Shown piece by piece: positions 16,522-25,330 of a DNA stretch of 64,000 nucleotides. The stretch covers positions 5,141,501 to 5,205,500 of the forward strand of contig NZ_CP119075.1 in the NCBI RefSeq assembly GCF_029023725.1, written 5' to 3'. How positions within the stretch are numbered: the first letter of the stretch is position 1; each line of letters opens with the position of its first letter. The position numbers and the translations under genes are program-made. This DNA comes from Synoicihabitans lomoniglobus (lineage in GTDB: Bacteria > Verrucomicrobiota > Verrucomicrobiia > Opitutales > Opitutaceae). The notes below the pieces were generated by a model. That model worked only from the letters and a program-made list of their open reading frames with translations. It did no database searches and had not been told where the DNA came from.

Positions 16522-18081
16522 TTAGTTGTTGTGCGGCACTTTGGGGGGGAGGTCCCGCATCAGGGCGGCGTCCGTTGAGTCGGTGGCGTGGCTGGTCACG
16601 GCGCCGGGGCTCGACTGGTTGCTGAGGGTGTTGACGGGGGTGATCAGGCCGGTGGTTCCGTCCATTTCAAAGACCGTCCACAGGTTGCCGACCTGACCGG
16701 TGGGCACGCGGAACCGACCGACTTCGCCCGAGCCGGCGAACACCCGCACCAAGGCGTCGGAGTTGTTCGACATGACCGTGCTGGTGGTCGACGAAAGAGC
16801 GGAGAAGTTGTGGACCGAATAGCGGTAGGTGCCTGCCCGTCGGGCCGTCAGCGTGATCGTTTCGGGTCCGAATGACGATGTGTCGTCCACGTCGAGCGCA
16901 GCATTGGGCAATCCTGTCAGGCTGCCGCGGGAAGCGTAGTAGATATGGAAGCGACTGGTGCCATTGGCTGGTCCGGTGAGGTGGGAATCGAGATCAGACG
17001 GCGCGCTGCCCCAAGTGAGCACAACGCGGACTTCGTTTTCGGCGAGCACCGGTGAGGCCGAGAAGTTTTGTTGGGCGATATTCTCACCGCCGACGGCGGC
17101 GCAGACGAACCGAGCCGTAACAAAACCCGAGGCGAGCACTTCGCAGGTGTAGGTTCCACTGGGCAAAGCGACCGAAAAGCTGCCGTCAAACGCGGTGGTG
17201 GTGGTGGCGAGCGCCGCTCCACTGGTCGCGCCGACACCGGCGCGGAAGGTCAGCGTGGCGCCGCTGAGGTTTTGACCATTCAGTGCATTGGTGATCGCGC
17301 CCGAGACGGTGCCGTTGCCCGCGCGGTTGGGGGCGAACAGGATGGTATCCACCTGCACGGTCGAGTTGGCGGCGACCTCAGCGGTCATGGACGTCGAAGC
17401 GTAGCCGGCGCGCGAGATGGTGGCGAGAGCGGTGCCGGCGTTGAGCGTCACGCTGTATTCGCCGGCCGCATCGGTGACGGTGGAGGCAATGGGGGAATTG
17501 GCCGACCCGAAGAAGGTCACGGTGGTGTTGGGCAACAATTCGCCACTCAGGCCGTCGCGAATCGCGCCGCGCACGACGCCGGTCTGGGCCGAGACCACGT
17601 AGGGAATCTCGTAGACCTCGATCAGGGCCTGGCCGATGGCACCCTGACTGCCGTTCACCGCGACGGTGTAAGCCCCGGGACTCAACGTGGTGACCAAGGC
17701 GGCATCGGGGGAATTGGCGGACAAGGCAAATGCGCCACTCACCGAGGCGGCGGCGGTGAGGGCGGCGGCCTCGTTCGCGTTGTCGTCCCAATCGTCGTTT
17801 TGCCCGATGACGTTGGGACCCTGATACAGGGTGAGCATCGGGTTGGCGTTGACGTTGGGCACGCCGAACTGAATCAGACCGGGCCCGACGGCGCGGACCA
17901 TGATCGAGCGGGGGCTGTCCCCGGTGATCACGAAACCCACCACGAACGTGGAGGAACCGATCTGGGCGTTGACGGACAAGTTGACCAACTGAGCGAAGCC
18001 GAGCAGCGGGCTCAACGTAAGTGCCGCGCAGAGTAGCAAACGGGCGCGCATCCGGGAGAACGAGAAGAGAAACGAGTGCAT
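16522..18081 (-). CDS. secreted carboxypeptidase-regulatory-like / YfaP-like protein
   Basis: 519 aa; a signal peptide ends near residue 31 (SPLLGFAQ). An ATG at 18051 is an alternative start. Residues ~32-160 are the module also found twice at the end of the esterase at 3087-5435 (NLSVNAQIGSSTFVVGFVI ... ALIEVYEIP). Two carboxypeptidase-regulatory-like beta domains follow (~168-250, GVVRGAIRDGLSGELLPNTT; ~255-345, GTVSGAITNALNGQNLSGAT). Residues ~350-470 resemble the YfaP/DUF2135 domain (VVLTWGSAPSDLDSHLTGP, TITLTARRAGTYRYSVHNF). Likely an exported or surface binding protein with no catalytic residues visible. It has its own terminator at 16450-16480. Confidence 0.8.
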   Translation of the reverse strand: MHSFLFSFSRMRARLLLCAALTLSPLLGFAQLVNLSVNAQIGSSTFVVGFVITGDSPRSIMVRAVGPGLIQFGVPNVNANPMLTLYQGPNVIGQNDDWDDNANEAAALTAAASVSGAFALSANSPDAALVTTLSPGAYTVAVNGSQGAIGQALIEVYEIPYVVSAQTGVVRGAIRDGLSGELLPNTTVTFFGSANSPIASTVTDAAGEYSVTLNAGTALATISRAGYASTSMTAEVAANSTVQVDTILFAPNRAGNGTVSGAITNALNGQNLSGATLTFRAGVGATSGAALATTTTAFDGSFSVALPSGTYTCEVLASGFVTARFVCAAVGGENIAQQNFSASPVLAENEVRVVLTWGSAPSDLDSHLTGPANGTSRFHIYYASRGSLTGLPNAALDVDDTSSFGPETITLTARRAGTYRYSVHNFSALSSTTSTVMSNNSDALVRVFAGSGEVGRFRVPTGQVGNLWTVFEMDGTTGLITPVNTLSNQSSPGAVTSHATDSTDAALMRDLPPKVPHNN

Positions 18082-18245
18082 GAGACGATGGGTTGGGAGG
18101 AAAACCGGAGCGCGCTTGAAAGCGGCTCCTGGGGTCCAAACGCAGATTCTCCGTCAATCCAGACAGCTAGTTTTCTCTAAAATGCGGCCGGTGTGCGCCG
18201 GGCCTGCTTGCCCTGCCAGCTTCCGAAACCCGTCCCGATTCTGAG

Positions 18246-18728
18246 TTACAGTCTCGCCTGCGCCCACGCCAACACGCCCTGACAACCGTCTTCGAGCAGG
18301 TCGAGGACGTGTTCGAATCCTTGCGGCCCACCGTAGTAGGGATCGGGGACTGCGGTCTCTGAATGATGTTCGCAGAACGAACAAAAAGACTGCACGCGGG
18401 CGCGCTGCTCGTCGGTGGAGGCGAGGGCGAGCACGCCGCGATGGTTGTCTTCGTCCATCGTCAGGATGAGGTCAAACGCGTCGAGGTCGGCGGCCACCAC
18501 TTGGCGGGCGCGACTGGTGAGATCGTAACGGCGTCGCGCGGCGGCGGCCCGCATGCGGGAGTCGGCCCGATCGCCGGCGTGCATGCCGATCGTGCCGGCG
18601 GAATCGATGCCGATGCGCTCAGCCAAACCCGCCTCGGTCACCAGCTTGGTCAGCACGCCTTCACCGGCCGGCGAACGGCAAATGTTACCCATGCAGACGA
18701 AGAGGATGCGGAGAGGGCGGGCGGACAT
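18246..18728 (-). CDS. low-molecular-weight protein-tyrosine phosphatase
   Basis: 160 aa. The N-terminus has the LMW-PTP phosphate loop VCMGNICRSPAGEGVL (Cys-x5-Arg-Ser), and the C-terminal part has the general-acid loop VPDPYYGGPQGFEHVLDLLE. DLILTMDEDN is also characteristic. The length is normal and the protein should be cytosolic. It removes phosphate from phosphotyrosine proteins, or in some bacteria from arginine. It is the last gene of a minus-strand run: the stop of the upstream YjdM-like gene lies only 9 bases before its start, so translation is probably coupled. Confidence 0.95.
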   Translation of the reverse strand: MSARPLRILFVCMGNICRSPAGEGVLTKLVTEAGLAERIGIDSAGTIGMHAGDRADSRMRAAAARRRYDLTSRARQVVAADLDAFDLILTMDEDNHRGVLALASTDEQRARVQSFCSFCEHHSETAVPDPYYGGPQGFEHVLDLLEDGCQGVLAWAQARL

Positions 18729-18737
18729 CGGTAGCGC

Positions 18738-19067
18738 TCAGGCTTTTTTGACGAAGCAGGATTTGAGGGCCATGGCGATGCCATCGACGCGGCAATCAAT
18801 GTCATGATCGCCGTCGACCAAGCGGATGTTTTTGCCCTTGGCTCCACCTTTGAGGACCTGGGTCGAGCCGCGTAGTTTGAGGTCTTTAATGAGGACAACG
18901 TCGTCGCCGTCGGCCAGCACCGTGCCGTGCGCATCCTTCACGACACGGGCGGTTTCCGCCTCGGCGGCCCGGGGCCATTCATGCCCGCAGGTCACGCATT
19001 CCCAGTGATCGGCGTGGGGAAGAATGTCATCGACGGTGCAAACCGGACAGGTGGTGGGATCGCTCAT
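18738..19067 (-). CDS. yjdM: YjdM/PhnA-family zinc-ribbon protein
   Basis: 109 aa. A zinc ribbon occupies residues ~6-30 (CPVC ... WECVTCGHEW), followed by the conserved PhnA core (VLADGDDVVLIKDLKLRGST, GGAKGKNIRLVDGDHDIDC, MALKSCFVKK). The family was once called PhnA but is not phosphonoacetate hydrolase and its role is unsettled. Full length. It lies between the Hsp70-like gene and the LMW phosphatase on the same strand, 9 bases from the latter. Confidence 0.9.
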   Translation of the reverse strand: MSDPTTCPVCTVDDILPHADHWECVTCGHEWPRAAEAETARVVKDAHGTVLADGDDVVLIKDLKLRGSTQVLKGGAKGKNIRLVDGDHDIDCRVDGIAMALKSCFVKKA

Positions 19068-19152
19068 AATCTTTGGCGCAGCCCATCGGCAATCGCGAGG
19101 GATGCCAAGTTTCTTGGCGTGCGGGAATCGGCGGTGGAGTTTGGGGAGGCGG

Positions 19153-20430
19153 CTAGCCGTGCAACTCGGGGAAGAACAGCGGGGCGCTCAACGCGAGCCC
19201 GTCGGCCACGCTGGTGAACTCTTGACCGTCGCGAATTTTCTCCGCGCCAAAACGTTCGACGAACTCGGACCGGATCTTGGGAATCAGCGACGTGCCGCCG
19301 GTGAGAAAGACGGTCTCGATGTCGTTCGGCTTGATGGGCACGCCGGCCAGAAAATCGTCCAGGTAGCCGGTGATTTGCGCGGTGAGGTCTGCCGTCTGAC
19401 GGTTGAACTGCGAGCGCGTCATCCGGAGATGAATGGGGATCTGCGGATGGTCGAAATCGATGGCCGTGGTGGTCCGGCCCGTGAGGTCGATCTTGGCCGC
19501 CTCGAGCACCTGAAACAGTGCGAATCCCTGGTTCTCCTTGATGAGTGCGCGGAAGCGTTCAAAGGCGGCGGGGTCCGAGGAGAGCCCGGTGAGTCGCCAG
19601 AGGAAATCCATTTTCTTGGCGTTGTTGAGAAAGACGATTTGGTCCCACTGACAAATGGTGCGGTAGAGCGACTCGGGCACGTCGATCTGTTTGCCCCAGC
19701 TGTTGTAGGTGGCGCCGCGACCGAACAGCGGGGTGACCTTGTGCCACATGGTGGCGGCGTCGAATTTGTTGCCTGCGACGGGCAGGCCGCCGGTGGCAAG
19801 AATGTCGGTGGTGCGGTCGGTGCGCTTTTGGCGGCGGGGATCAAGCTGCACGACGGTGAAGTCGGACGTGCCGCCGCCGAAGTCACCCACCAGCACGCGT
19901 TCGGGCTGGTGGATGCGCGATTCGTAGGCGAAGGCGGCGGCGATCGGTTCGAATTGAAAATGAATTTCGGTGAAGCCCGCCAGTTCGGCGGCGCGGCGCA
20001 GGCGGTCCTCGGCGAGTTGATCTTCGGTCGGATCGGCGGAAAACACGGCGGGACGGCCGAGGATGACGCGTTTGACGTCCTGTCGCGTGACGGCATCGGC
20101 GCGGGACTTCAGATGGTGGATGAAAATCGCGATGAGATCTTCGATGCCATAGGACTGATTGTTGATGATCGTCTCGGTGAACGACGTGAACGGGAGGATC
20201 GTTTTAATCGCCTGAAAAAACCGACCGCGCATGCCGTCCTCCACGTAGCGCTGGCGGGCGGCGTTGCCGATGACCGGAGTCATGCGGGCGAAGGAGTAGG
20301 GAAAATACAGGAACGAGGCGTCCACCCCGGCGACGCGGGGGTCGGCGACGACGGACTGCGTGGCTGCATTCCAGATCGTTACCGCCGAATTACTGGTGCC
20401 GAAATCGATGCCGTAGATGAACGTGTCCAT
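19153..20430 (-). CDS. Hsp70-family ATPase (YegD-like, no substrate-binding domain)
   Basis: 425 aa from the ATG at 20430 (MDTFIYGIDFGTSNSAVTIW); residues read upstream of it are not protein-like. The actin/Hsp70 ATPase motifs are in order: phosphate-1 YGIDFGTSNSA, phosphate-2 VLVGDFGGGTSDFTVV and adenosine motif VFLTGGTSLIPKIRSEFVER. The protein ends directly after the ATPase fold, so the peptide-binding domain of DnaK is absent, as in YegD. Likely a cytosolic chaperone-like ATPase; its client is unknown. It sits 63 bases downstream of mscS and 85 upstream of the YjdM-like gene, suggesting one operon. Confidence 0.88.
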   Translation of the reverse strand: MDTFIYGIDFGTSNSAVTIWNAATQSVVADPRVAGVDASFLYFPYSFARMTPVIGNAARQRYVEDGMRGRFFQAIKTILPFTSFTETIINNQSYGIEDLIAIFIHHLKSRADAVTRQDVKRVILGRPAVFSADPTEDQLAEDRLRRAAELAGFTEIHFQFEPIAAAFAYESRIHQPERVLVGDFGGGTSDFTVVQLDPRRQKRTDRTTDILATGGLPVAGNKFDAATMWHKVTPLFGRGATYNSWGKQIDVPESLYRTICQWDQIVFLNNAKKMDFLWRLTGLSSDPAAFERFRALIKENQGFALFQVLEAAKIDLTGRTTTAIDFDHPQIPIHLRMTRSQFNRQTADLTAQITGYLDDFLAGVPIKPNDIETVFLTGGTSLIPKIRSEFVERFGAEKIRDGQEFTSVADGLALSAPLFFPELHG

Positions 20431-20493
20431 GGTGGGACCGCCAAGGCCTGTCATCCCGCGCAAGGGTGACAAGGACCAAACACGCCGCGCGGT

Positions 20494-22866
20494 TTATCGC
20501 GAGGGTTCCGGCTCGGACTTGCGGGTGAGTTCCGGCTCATCTTCCGGGGCGGGGGAAGTGGCCTTTGCGGGGACTTCCGGCGCTTCCGACTGGAGGTTGA
20601 TTTGCAGTGGTTTGCTGGTGTCGAGGTGCACATCGCGTTGGGGGAAGGCGATGCTGATGCCATTGCTCCGGAAGGCATCGACGATGCAGTGGCGCACTTC
20701 GGTGAGGGCCTCAAAACGGTCTTCGATGCGGGTGTGAAAAATCGCGAGGAAGTTGAGTGAGTTGTCTCCGAACGAATCGAACAGCACCAGCGTGGCGGGC
20801 TCGGCGAGCACGACATCCAGTTTTTCCAACACGGAGTTGAGGATTTCGTCGACCTTGCGGGTATCGGAGTCGTAGGCCACGCCGACCGAAATTTTCTGCC
20901 GGACGACGTCGTCGGAGAGCGTCCAGTTGGTCACGGGTTGCTCGAGCAGGCGCGAGTTGGGCACGACAATGTGAGTGTTGTCGAATGAGCGCACGACCGT
21001 GCTGCGCATGCCGATGCGTTCGACCCAGAGTTGGGCTCCGTCAATTTCAATCAAATCACCTTCCGCGATCGGCCGTTCGACGAGCAGAATGATGCCGCTG
21101 ATGAAGTTGTTGATCAGGTTTTGCGAACCGAAGCCGAGACCCACGGCAAGCGCACCACTGATCACGGAAAACTGGGTGAGCGACAGGTGGAAGAGGCTGA
21201 AAATGTTCAGCAGAATGAAGCAGATGAACGCGTAGAAAAACAGCGTCTGCCACGCCGCAGCCCGGCCCCGGCTCCACTTGAGGCGAGATCGGGCGAGGCG
21301 TCCAATCATGCGGCTGATCCGGCGGGCCACGAGGACACCCGCGACGATGAGCAGGATGACGGCGAGGAGGGAGCGGACCCGCACGGGCTGGTCGTCGACC
21401 GTGAAGAGTTCGTATTCCCACGCGAGTTTGAGCGCACGCAGGGTTTCATGCCATGCTTCACCCACCGAGAAGGTGCTGAAGCCCGCATCGAGCTCTTCCT
21501 GGAGACGGCGCCGGGCGTTGCGCATCGCATTGATTTCGCTCACCTCCCGATCGGCGACCTCGATCCATTGTTGCGTGATTTCAAGCTGCCGTTCCAAGGC
21601 GTCGCGAGTCGCGCGGTCGGGGGCGTTGTCCTGATCGACTTGCTGCCGCAGCGCTTGGAGTTGGCGACGGGTGCGGACGAGGTCGGAGAGGTGTTCGCGC
21701 CGCTGATTCTGGAGGCGGCGAAGCGCGGTTTCGTTTTGCTCGGCCCAGTCGTCCTTCGTGTCTTGATCCACGGTGTGATGCAGCGCATCGAGTCGACGTT
21801 GCTCGACCAGCGCGGCTTGTTCGACCCGCAGGATCTGGCGACCAATCAGGCTGAGCAGACTGTTGGCGACGCGCTGACCATCCCGCCGGGGATCGAGCAG
21901 CGTTTTGGCGACGTTTTCCCGGGTTTCGGCCTGGGCGAGATCGGAGGAGAATCGGCTGACCTCATCCCGGGCGTCTTCGAGTTGCTCACGCAGGTTTTCG
22001 AGATGTTCGGCGCGAGCTTCGTCGCGTAAGCGTTGCTCGGCTTCGGCGTGCACCAGCCTGGCTTTGACCCATGCCACCTGCGGCAGAATGAGGTCGAGAT
22101 TGGGCTCAATGAGTGACTCCTGCAGGCGTAGTGTATCCAAAGCGTGTTGACGCAGGCGGAGGGTTTCTTTCGCCAAGCGACTGCGGAGTTCGGCCAATAG
22201 AAAATCGTCGAGGTGGTTCGCCGGGTCCTCTTCCTTTTTCTCCCGTGTGGCCCGGCGCTCGCGCTCGCGCTCGTCCAGGGCCTCTTCCGCGGCGTTGAGG
22301 TCATCGGTGGCGTTCTCGATGTCGCGCTCCAGCCAGCGGGCGGCGTGGTTGAAGTAGTCACGTTGGTCGTAGAGCTTTTCGAGCACGGCGAAGGTGGGAA
22401 TCTCGTTGATGCTCGTGCTGGTCTCGGAGCGCCGGGCTTGGCGCTCCGCCAGTTCGGCGGCTTCGGCTTCGAGCTCGACGCGATGATCCGCACTGCGTGC
22501 TTGGTCGGCGTAGACGCGGTCGAGCCGTTCCCACAGTTCGATTTCCTGAGTCTGCCACACGGTGTCTGCTTCGGAGCTGTCCTTCCCGGCCTCGTCCAGC
22601 GCCGCCCGACGCTCCGCCAGCGTGGCGGCAACTTCGTCGCGAGCGGCGGCAATTTCCGCCGGATCCAGTTTGTTACTTTCTTCCTTGGTCGTTTCTCCGT
22701 GGCCAGATTCCGCGGAGGAGATCGCACCCGGAAATGCGGGCAGAGTGGGTTCCTGCGCTCGCGTGATGACAGACGTGGCCAGGGCCATTCCCAGCAGCGC
22801 GGGCAAGGCGTAGCGGGGCGCGTGAGTCAGATTGAAGAAGCGGGCAGGCGAGACCATGGGCAGCAT
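20494..22866 (-). CDS. large MscS-family mechanosensitive channel with long periplasmic coiled coil
   Basis: 790 aa. An N-terminal hydrophobic signal (PALLGMALATSVITRAQ) precedes ~450 residues of highly charged helix (many Glu/Arg heptads, e.g. ERLDRVYADQARSADHRVEL) that should form a periplasmic coiled coil, as in MscK-like proteins. Transmembrane helices lie at ~497-515 and ~540-580, then the MscS pore and beta domain: AVGLGFGSQNLINNFISGII, LLVERPIAEGDLIEI, THIVVPNSRLLEQPVTNW. The C-terminus is acidic and proline-rich. It probably opens under membrane tension; it is shorter than E. coli MscK. It heads the mscS-hsp70-yjdM-ptp run. The start may be ATG 22866 or ATG 22857. Confidence 0.9.
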   Translation of the reverse strand: MLPMVSPARFFNLTHAPRYALPALLGMALATSVITRAQEPTLPAFPGAISSAESGHGETTKEESNKLDPAEIAAARDEVAATLAERRAALDEAGKDSSEADTVWQTQEIELWERLDRVYADQARSADHRVELEAEAAELAERQARRSETSTSINEIPTFAVLEKLYDQRDYFNHAARWLERDIENATDDLNAAEEALDERERERRATREKKEEDPANHLDDFLLAELRSRLAKETLRLRQHALDTLRLQESLIEPNLDLILPQVAWVKARLVHAEAEQRLRDEARAEHLENLREQLEDARDEVSRFSSDLAQAETRENVAKTLLDPRRDGQRVANSLLSLIGRQILRVEQAALVEQRRLDALHHTVDQDTKDDWAEQNETALRRLQNQRREHLSDLVRTRRQLQALRQQVDQDNAPDRATRDALERQLEITQQWIEVADREVSEINAMRNARRRLQEELDAGFSTFSVGEAWHETLRALKLAWEYELFTVDDQPVRVRSLLAVILLIVAGVLVARRISRMIGRLARSRLKWSRGRAAAWQTLFFYAFICFILLNIFSLFHLSLTQFSVISGALAVGLGFGSQNLINNFISGIILLVERPIAEGDLIEIDGAQLWVERIGMRSTVVRSFDNTHIVVPNSRLLEQPVTNWTLSDDVVRQKISVGVAYDSDTRKVDEILNSVLEKLDVVLAEPATLVLFDSFGDNSLNFLAIFHTRIEDRFEALTEVRHCIVDAFRSNGISIAFPQRDVHLDTSKPLQINLQSEAPEVPAKATSPAPEDEPELTRKSEPEPSR

Positions 22867-22999
22867 GGACCGACGCCCGGCGCGGTGGTTCGTGAGAAGT
22901 GAGGGAGACCCTATGACGGGGAGAGGGGGCGCTGGGGTTGACGCGGGTTAACGGGCGGTAGGGTTGCGCGATTGGAACCTATCCGCACGGTGAGAGGCC

Positions 23000-24778
23000 T
23001 TGAAGACTGAGAATCCTTTTCGTCGCGTTTCCCGTTATCTCCTGCGCTATCGCGGGTTGTTTGTGCTCACCCTCACCCTGGCGGTGGGGAGCACGCTATT
23101 CCTCGTGTCCATTCCACAGGTCATCAAGTGGATCGTCGACGACGTGATCGGGGCGGGCCGCAAGGATCTGCTCATTTGGGGCGTGGCGGCGTTGACCGGG
23201 TGTTACTTTCTGCGCGACTTGCTGAATTCGTTGCGCATTCGGGTGAACAACACGCTCGAACAAAAGGTGTTGGTCGACCTGCGCGGCGACCTGCATTCCC
23301 GGCTGCTCGACCTGCCGGTGGGTTACTATGACCAACGCCAGACGGGGGAGATCGCGTCGCGGGTGATCGAGGATGTGCAGAACGTCGAACGCGCGCTGCT
23401 TGATGGCACGGAGCAAGGCACCGTGAGTCTGCTGACGTTGTTCGGTATCAGCACGATTCTCTTCGTGCAGCAGCCGTTGCTCGCCGCGCTCGTGCTCGCG
23501 CCGTTGCCCATCGTGATCTTCATGGGCCGCATGCATTTCAAGGCGGGTCGCGTGCTGTGGAAGCGCACGCGCGAGGCGGCCGGCGACCTGAATGGTCTGT
23601 TGATGGAAAACATCTCCGGGCATCGCCTCATCAGCTCCTTTTCGTTGGCCGATCGTGAGCGCGGCCGCTTCAAGACCGCGGCCCACCGGCTGCGGGACAC
23701 GACGCTCGCCGCCATGTTCCGGTGGTCCCTGCACGGCCCGGGCACGAACTTCATCAGCAGCCTCGGCGCCGTGGCCGTCATGGGGGTGGGTGGGGCGCTG
23801 TTGATGGAGAGCAACGCCACCGGCGGGGCCTTCTCGCTCGGCGATTTCATTAGTTTTTTCGCTTACTGCACGCTGGTATATGAGCCGGTGAGTCGCCTCA
23901 ACCAGCTCAACCAAATGTTGGCAGCGGCGCGCGCGTCGAGTGACCGGGTGTTTGAAATTCTCGACCATCCCATCGCGATTCAGTCGCCGGCGGAACCACA
24001 GCCGTTTCCGGCGAGTGTGCCCGAGGTACGTTACGAAAACGTGAGTTACGGCTACCCGGATCGTCCGCCCGTGCTGAAGGATTTCTCGCTGACACTCCCC
24101 GCCGGCAAAGTCACCGCCCTCGTCGGTCACACCGGTGCGGGCAAGACAACGTTGGCCAACCTGTTGCTGCGTTACTACGACGTCACCGGGGGCTCGGTCA
24201 GCATCGGTGGCACCGATGTGCGTCAACTCGACCTCAGTGCCCTGCGCGAGCAGATCGGCCTTGTGGCGCAGGAGCCGTTTTTGTTCAACGGCACGGTCGC
24301 CGAAAACCTGCGTCTCGCCCGCGCCGCAGCGACCGACGAAGAACTCGTCGCCGCGCTCCAAGCGGCGGCTGCGTGGGAGTTTGTCCATGCGCTGCCCGAG
24401 GCGATGGAGACCGAAATCGGTGAGCGCGGCGTGCGACTTTCCCAAGGGGAAAAACAGCGGCTCACGATCGCGCGCGTCATCCTGCGCAACCCGCCGCTCG
24501 TCATCCTCGATGAAGCGACCGCCAGCGTCGATACGATCACCGAAAACGCCATTCAACAGGCCCTCGCCACCCTCGTGGAGGAGCGGACCACACTCGTGAT
24601 TGCGCATCGTCTTTCAACGGTGCGCCGCGCCGACCAAATCGTGGTGCTGGCGCATGGCCGCATTGTCGAAAAAGGCACTCACGACGACCTGCTCGGCCGC
24701 GACGGAGCCTACGCCAAGCTCTGGCGGGCCCAGGCGCAGGCCGATCAGCACGCCTTCGAGTCTCTCAGCGAGTTGTGA
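23000..24778 (+). CDS. MsbA-like ABC exporter (fused permease and ATPase)
   Basis: 592 aa. The first codon is TTG: an in-frame stop lies three codons upstream and there is no early ATG. Six transmembrane helices lie in residues ~15-310. The ATPase has Walker A ALVGHTGAGKTTLANLLL, the Q-loop GLVAQEPFLFNG, an ABC signature written LSQGEKQRLTIARV (LSQGE instead of LSGGQ), Walker B PLVILDEATASVD and the H-loop LVIAHRLSTVRRAD. A homodimer would export lipid, peptide or drug-like substrates. It is divergent from mscS. The 55 bases after it contain the first of two 15-base palindromes that bracket the next gene. Confidence 0.93.
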   Translation: MKTENPFRRVSRYLLRYRGLFVLTLTLAVGSTLFLVSIPQVIKWIVDDVIGAGRKDLLIWGVAALTGCYFLRDLLNSLRIRVNNTLEQKVLVDLRGDLHSRLLDLPVGYYDQRQTGEIASRVIEDVQNVERALLDGTEQGTVSLLTLFGISTILFVQQPLLAALVLAPLPIVIFMGRMHFKAGRVLWKRTREAAGDLNGLLMENISGHRLISSFSLADRERGRFKTAAHRLRDTTLAAMFRWSLHGPGTNFISSLGAVAVMGVGGALLMESNATGGAFSLGDFISFFAYCTLVYEPVSRLNQLNQMLAAARASSDRVFEILDHPIAIQSPAEPQPFPASVPEVRYENVSYGYPDRPPVLKDFSLTLPAGKVTALVGHTGAGKTTLANLLLRYYDVTGGSVSIGGTDVRQLDLSALREQIGLVAQEPFLFNGTVAENLRLARAAATDEELVAALQAAAAWEFVHALPEAMETEIGERGVRLSQGEKQRLTIARVILRNPPLVILDEATASVDTITENAIQQALATLVEERTTLVIAHRLSTVRRADQIVVLAHGRIVEKGTHDDLLGRDGAYAKLWRAQAQADQHAFESLSEL

Positions 24779-24817
24779 ACCCCCCGTCCCCTCGGAACGC
24801 GTCACCGCGCCCCGAAA

Positions 24818-24832
24818 GTTCGTAATACGAAC
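24818..24832. promoter_or_regulatory. 15-base perfect palindrome, copy 1 (GTTCGTAATACGAAC)
   Basis: Odd-length perfect inverted repeat GTTCGTA-A-TACGAAC lying two bases beyond the stop codon of the helix-turn-helix gene and 40 bases after the ABC exporter. An identical copy is at 25196-25210. An operator role is inferred from the repetition and position. Confidence 0.6.
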
Positions 24833-24833
24833 A

Positions 24834-25163
24834 TTATTCTGGCGCGCTTTTGATGGGCGGCGGCGGGGCGCTCTGACGCCCTAACCACATTAGCAATTGC
24901 AACGTCCGTTCGGCGTCGGGCATCGCTGTTTGTTGATCGAAAAACTCGCCGATGCGTGCGCGGTGAACCCCGAGTTCCCGGGCCAGCAGCGCGCGGTCGC
25001 CGCGTTGAGACAAGTGCGGTTTGACCAAATTCACCACCGCGTTCCACGCCGGGGTTTGTGAACTCGGGCGCAGCGTGGTTCCGCGGCCGGATTTGGGTTT
25101 GCGGCGATCTCGTCGCTTCTTGGCGGAGCGAATCCAACTCTCCCGCAAACTCCAACAGGCCAT
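24834..25163 (-). CDS. small helix-turn-helix DNA-binding protein, apparently frameshifted near its start
   Basis: From the ATG at 25163 this frame gives 109 aa. The core looks like a bacterial HTH: AWNAVVNLVKPHLSQRGDRA, LLARELGVHRARIGEFF, DQQTAMPDAERTLQLLMWLG, preceded by a basic stretch (KKRRDRRKPKSGRG). The first 14 residues of this frame look like a shadow of another frame: reading from an ATG at 25191 gives MSAYMHPRINGLLEFAGELD then SLR, which is protein-like and starts just behind a palindrome. Skipping one C at ~25122 joins that leader to the basic stretch and gives ~118 aa. So the gene may be frameshifted or hold a sequence error, or it may start at 25163. Likely a local repressor. 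Confidence 0.6.
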   Translation of the reverse strand: MACWSLRESWIRSAKKRRDRRKPKSGRGTTLRPSSQTPAWNAVVNLVKPHLSQRGDRALLARELGVHRARIGEFFDQQTAMPDAERTLQLLMWLGRQSAPPPPIKSAPE

Positions 25164-25191
25164 TGATCCGGGGATGCATGTAGGCGCTCAT
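25120..25191 (-). other. probable original N-terminus of the HTH gene, in a different frame
   Basis: ATG at 25191 followed by 22 protein-like codons, four bases downstream of palindrome copy 2 on the minus strand. The frame stays open beyond this point but turns into Arg/Pro-rich shadow sequence after ~25122, where the HTH-coding frame takes over. Confidence 0.45.
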
Positions 25192-25195
25192 TTTT

Positions 25196-25210
25196 GTTCG
25201 TAATACGAAC
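25196..25210. promoter_or_regulatory. 15-base perfect palindrome, copy 2 (GTTCGTAATACGAAC)
   Basis: Identical to the palindrome at 24818-24832. It ends four bases before the ATG at 25191 on the minus strand and lies in the 139-base divergent region shared with the methyltransferase at 25331. A protein bound here would cover the start region of the HTH gene, which fits autorepression. Confidence 0.6.
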
Positions 25211-25330
25211 AAGTGGGCATGGCGACGGGGCGGGGAGGGAAATGATGGAGAGTGATCGTTTCGGTTGCGCCCGGCGGGGTTGCGGCGCTGGCTGGGCGCC
25301 GCGGGCGTGTCATGTGTCGCCTCGACGCCC

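Noticed and set aside
18366..18380. GTTCGCAGAACGAAC resembling the 15-base palindrome at 24818 and 25196
   Set aside because: Only the arms are similar, the centre is not symmetric, and it lies inside the phosphatase coding sequence.
23096..24607. 503-codon minus-strand frame
   Set aside because: Shadow of the ABC exporter, whose transmembrane helices and ATPase motifs are unambiguous on the plus strand.
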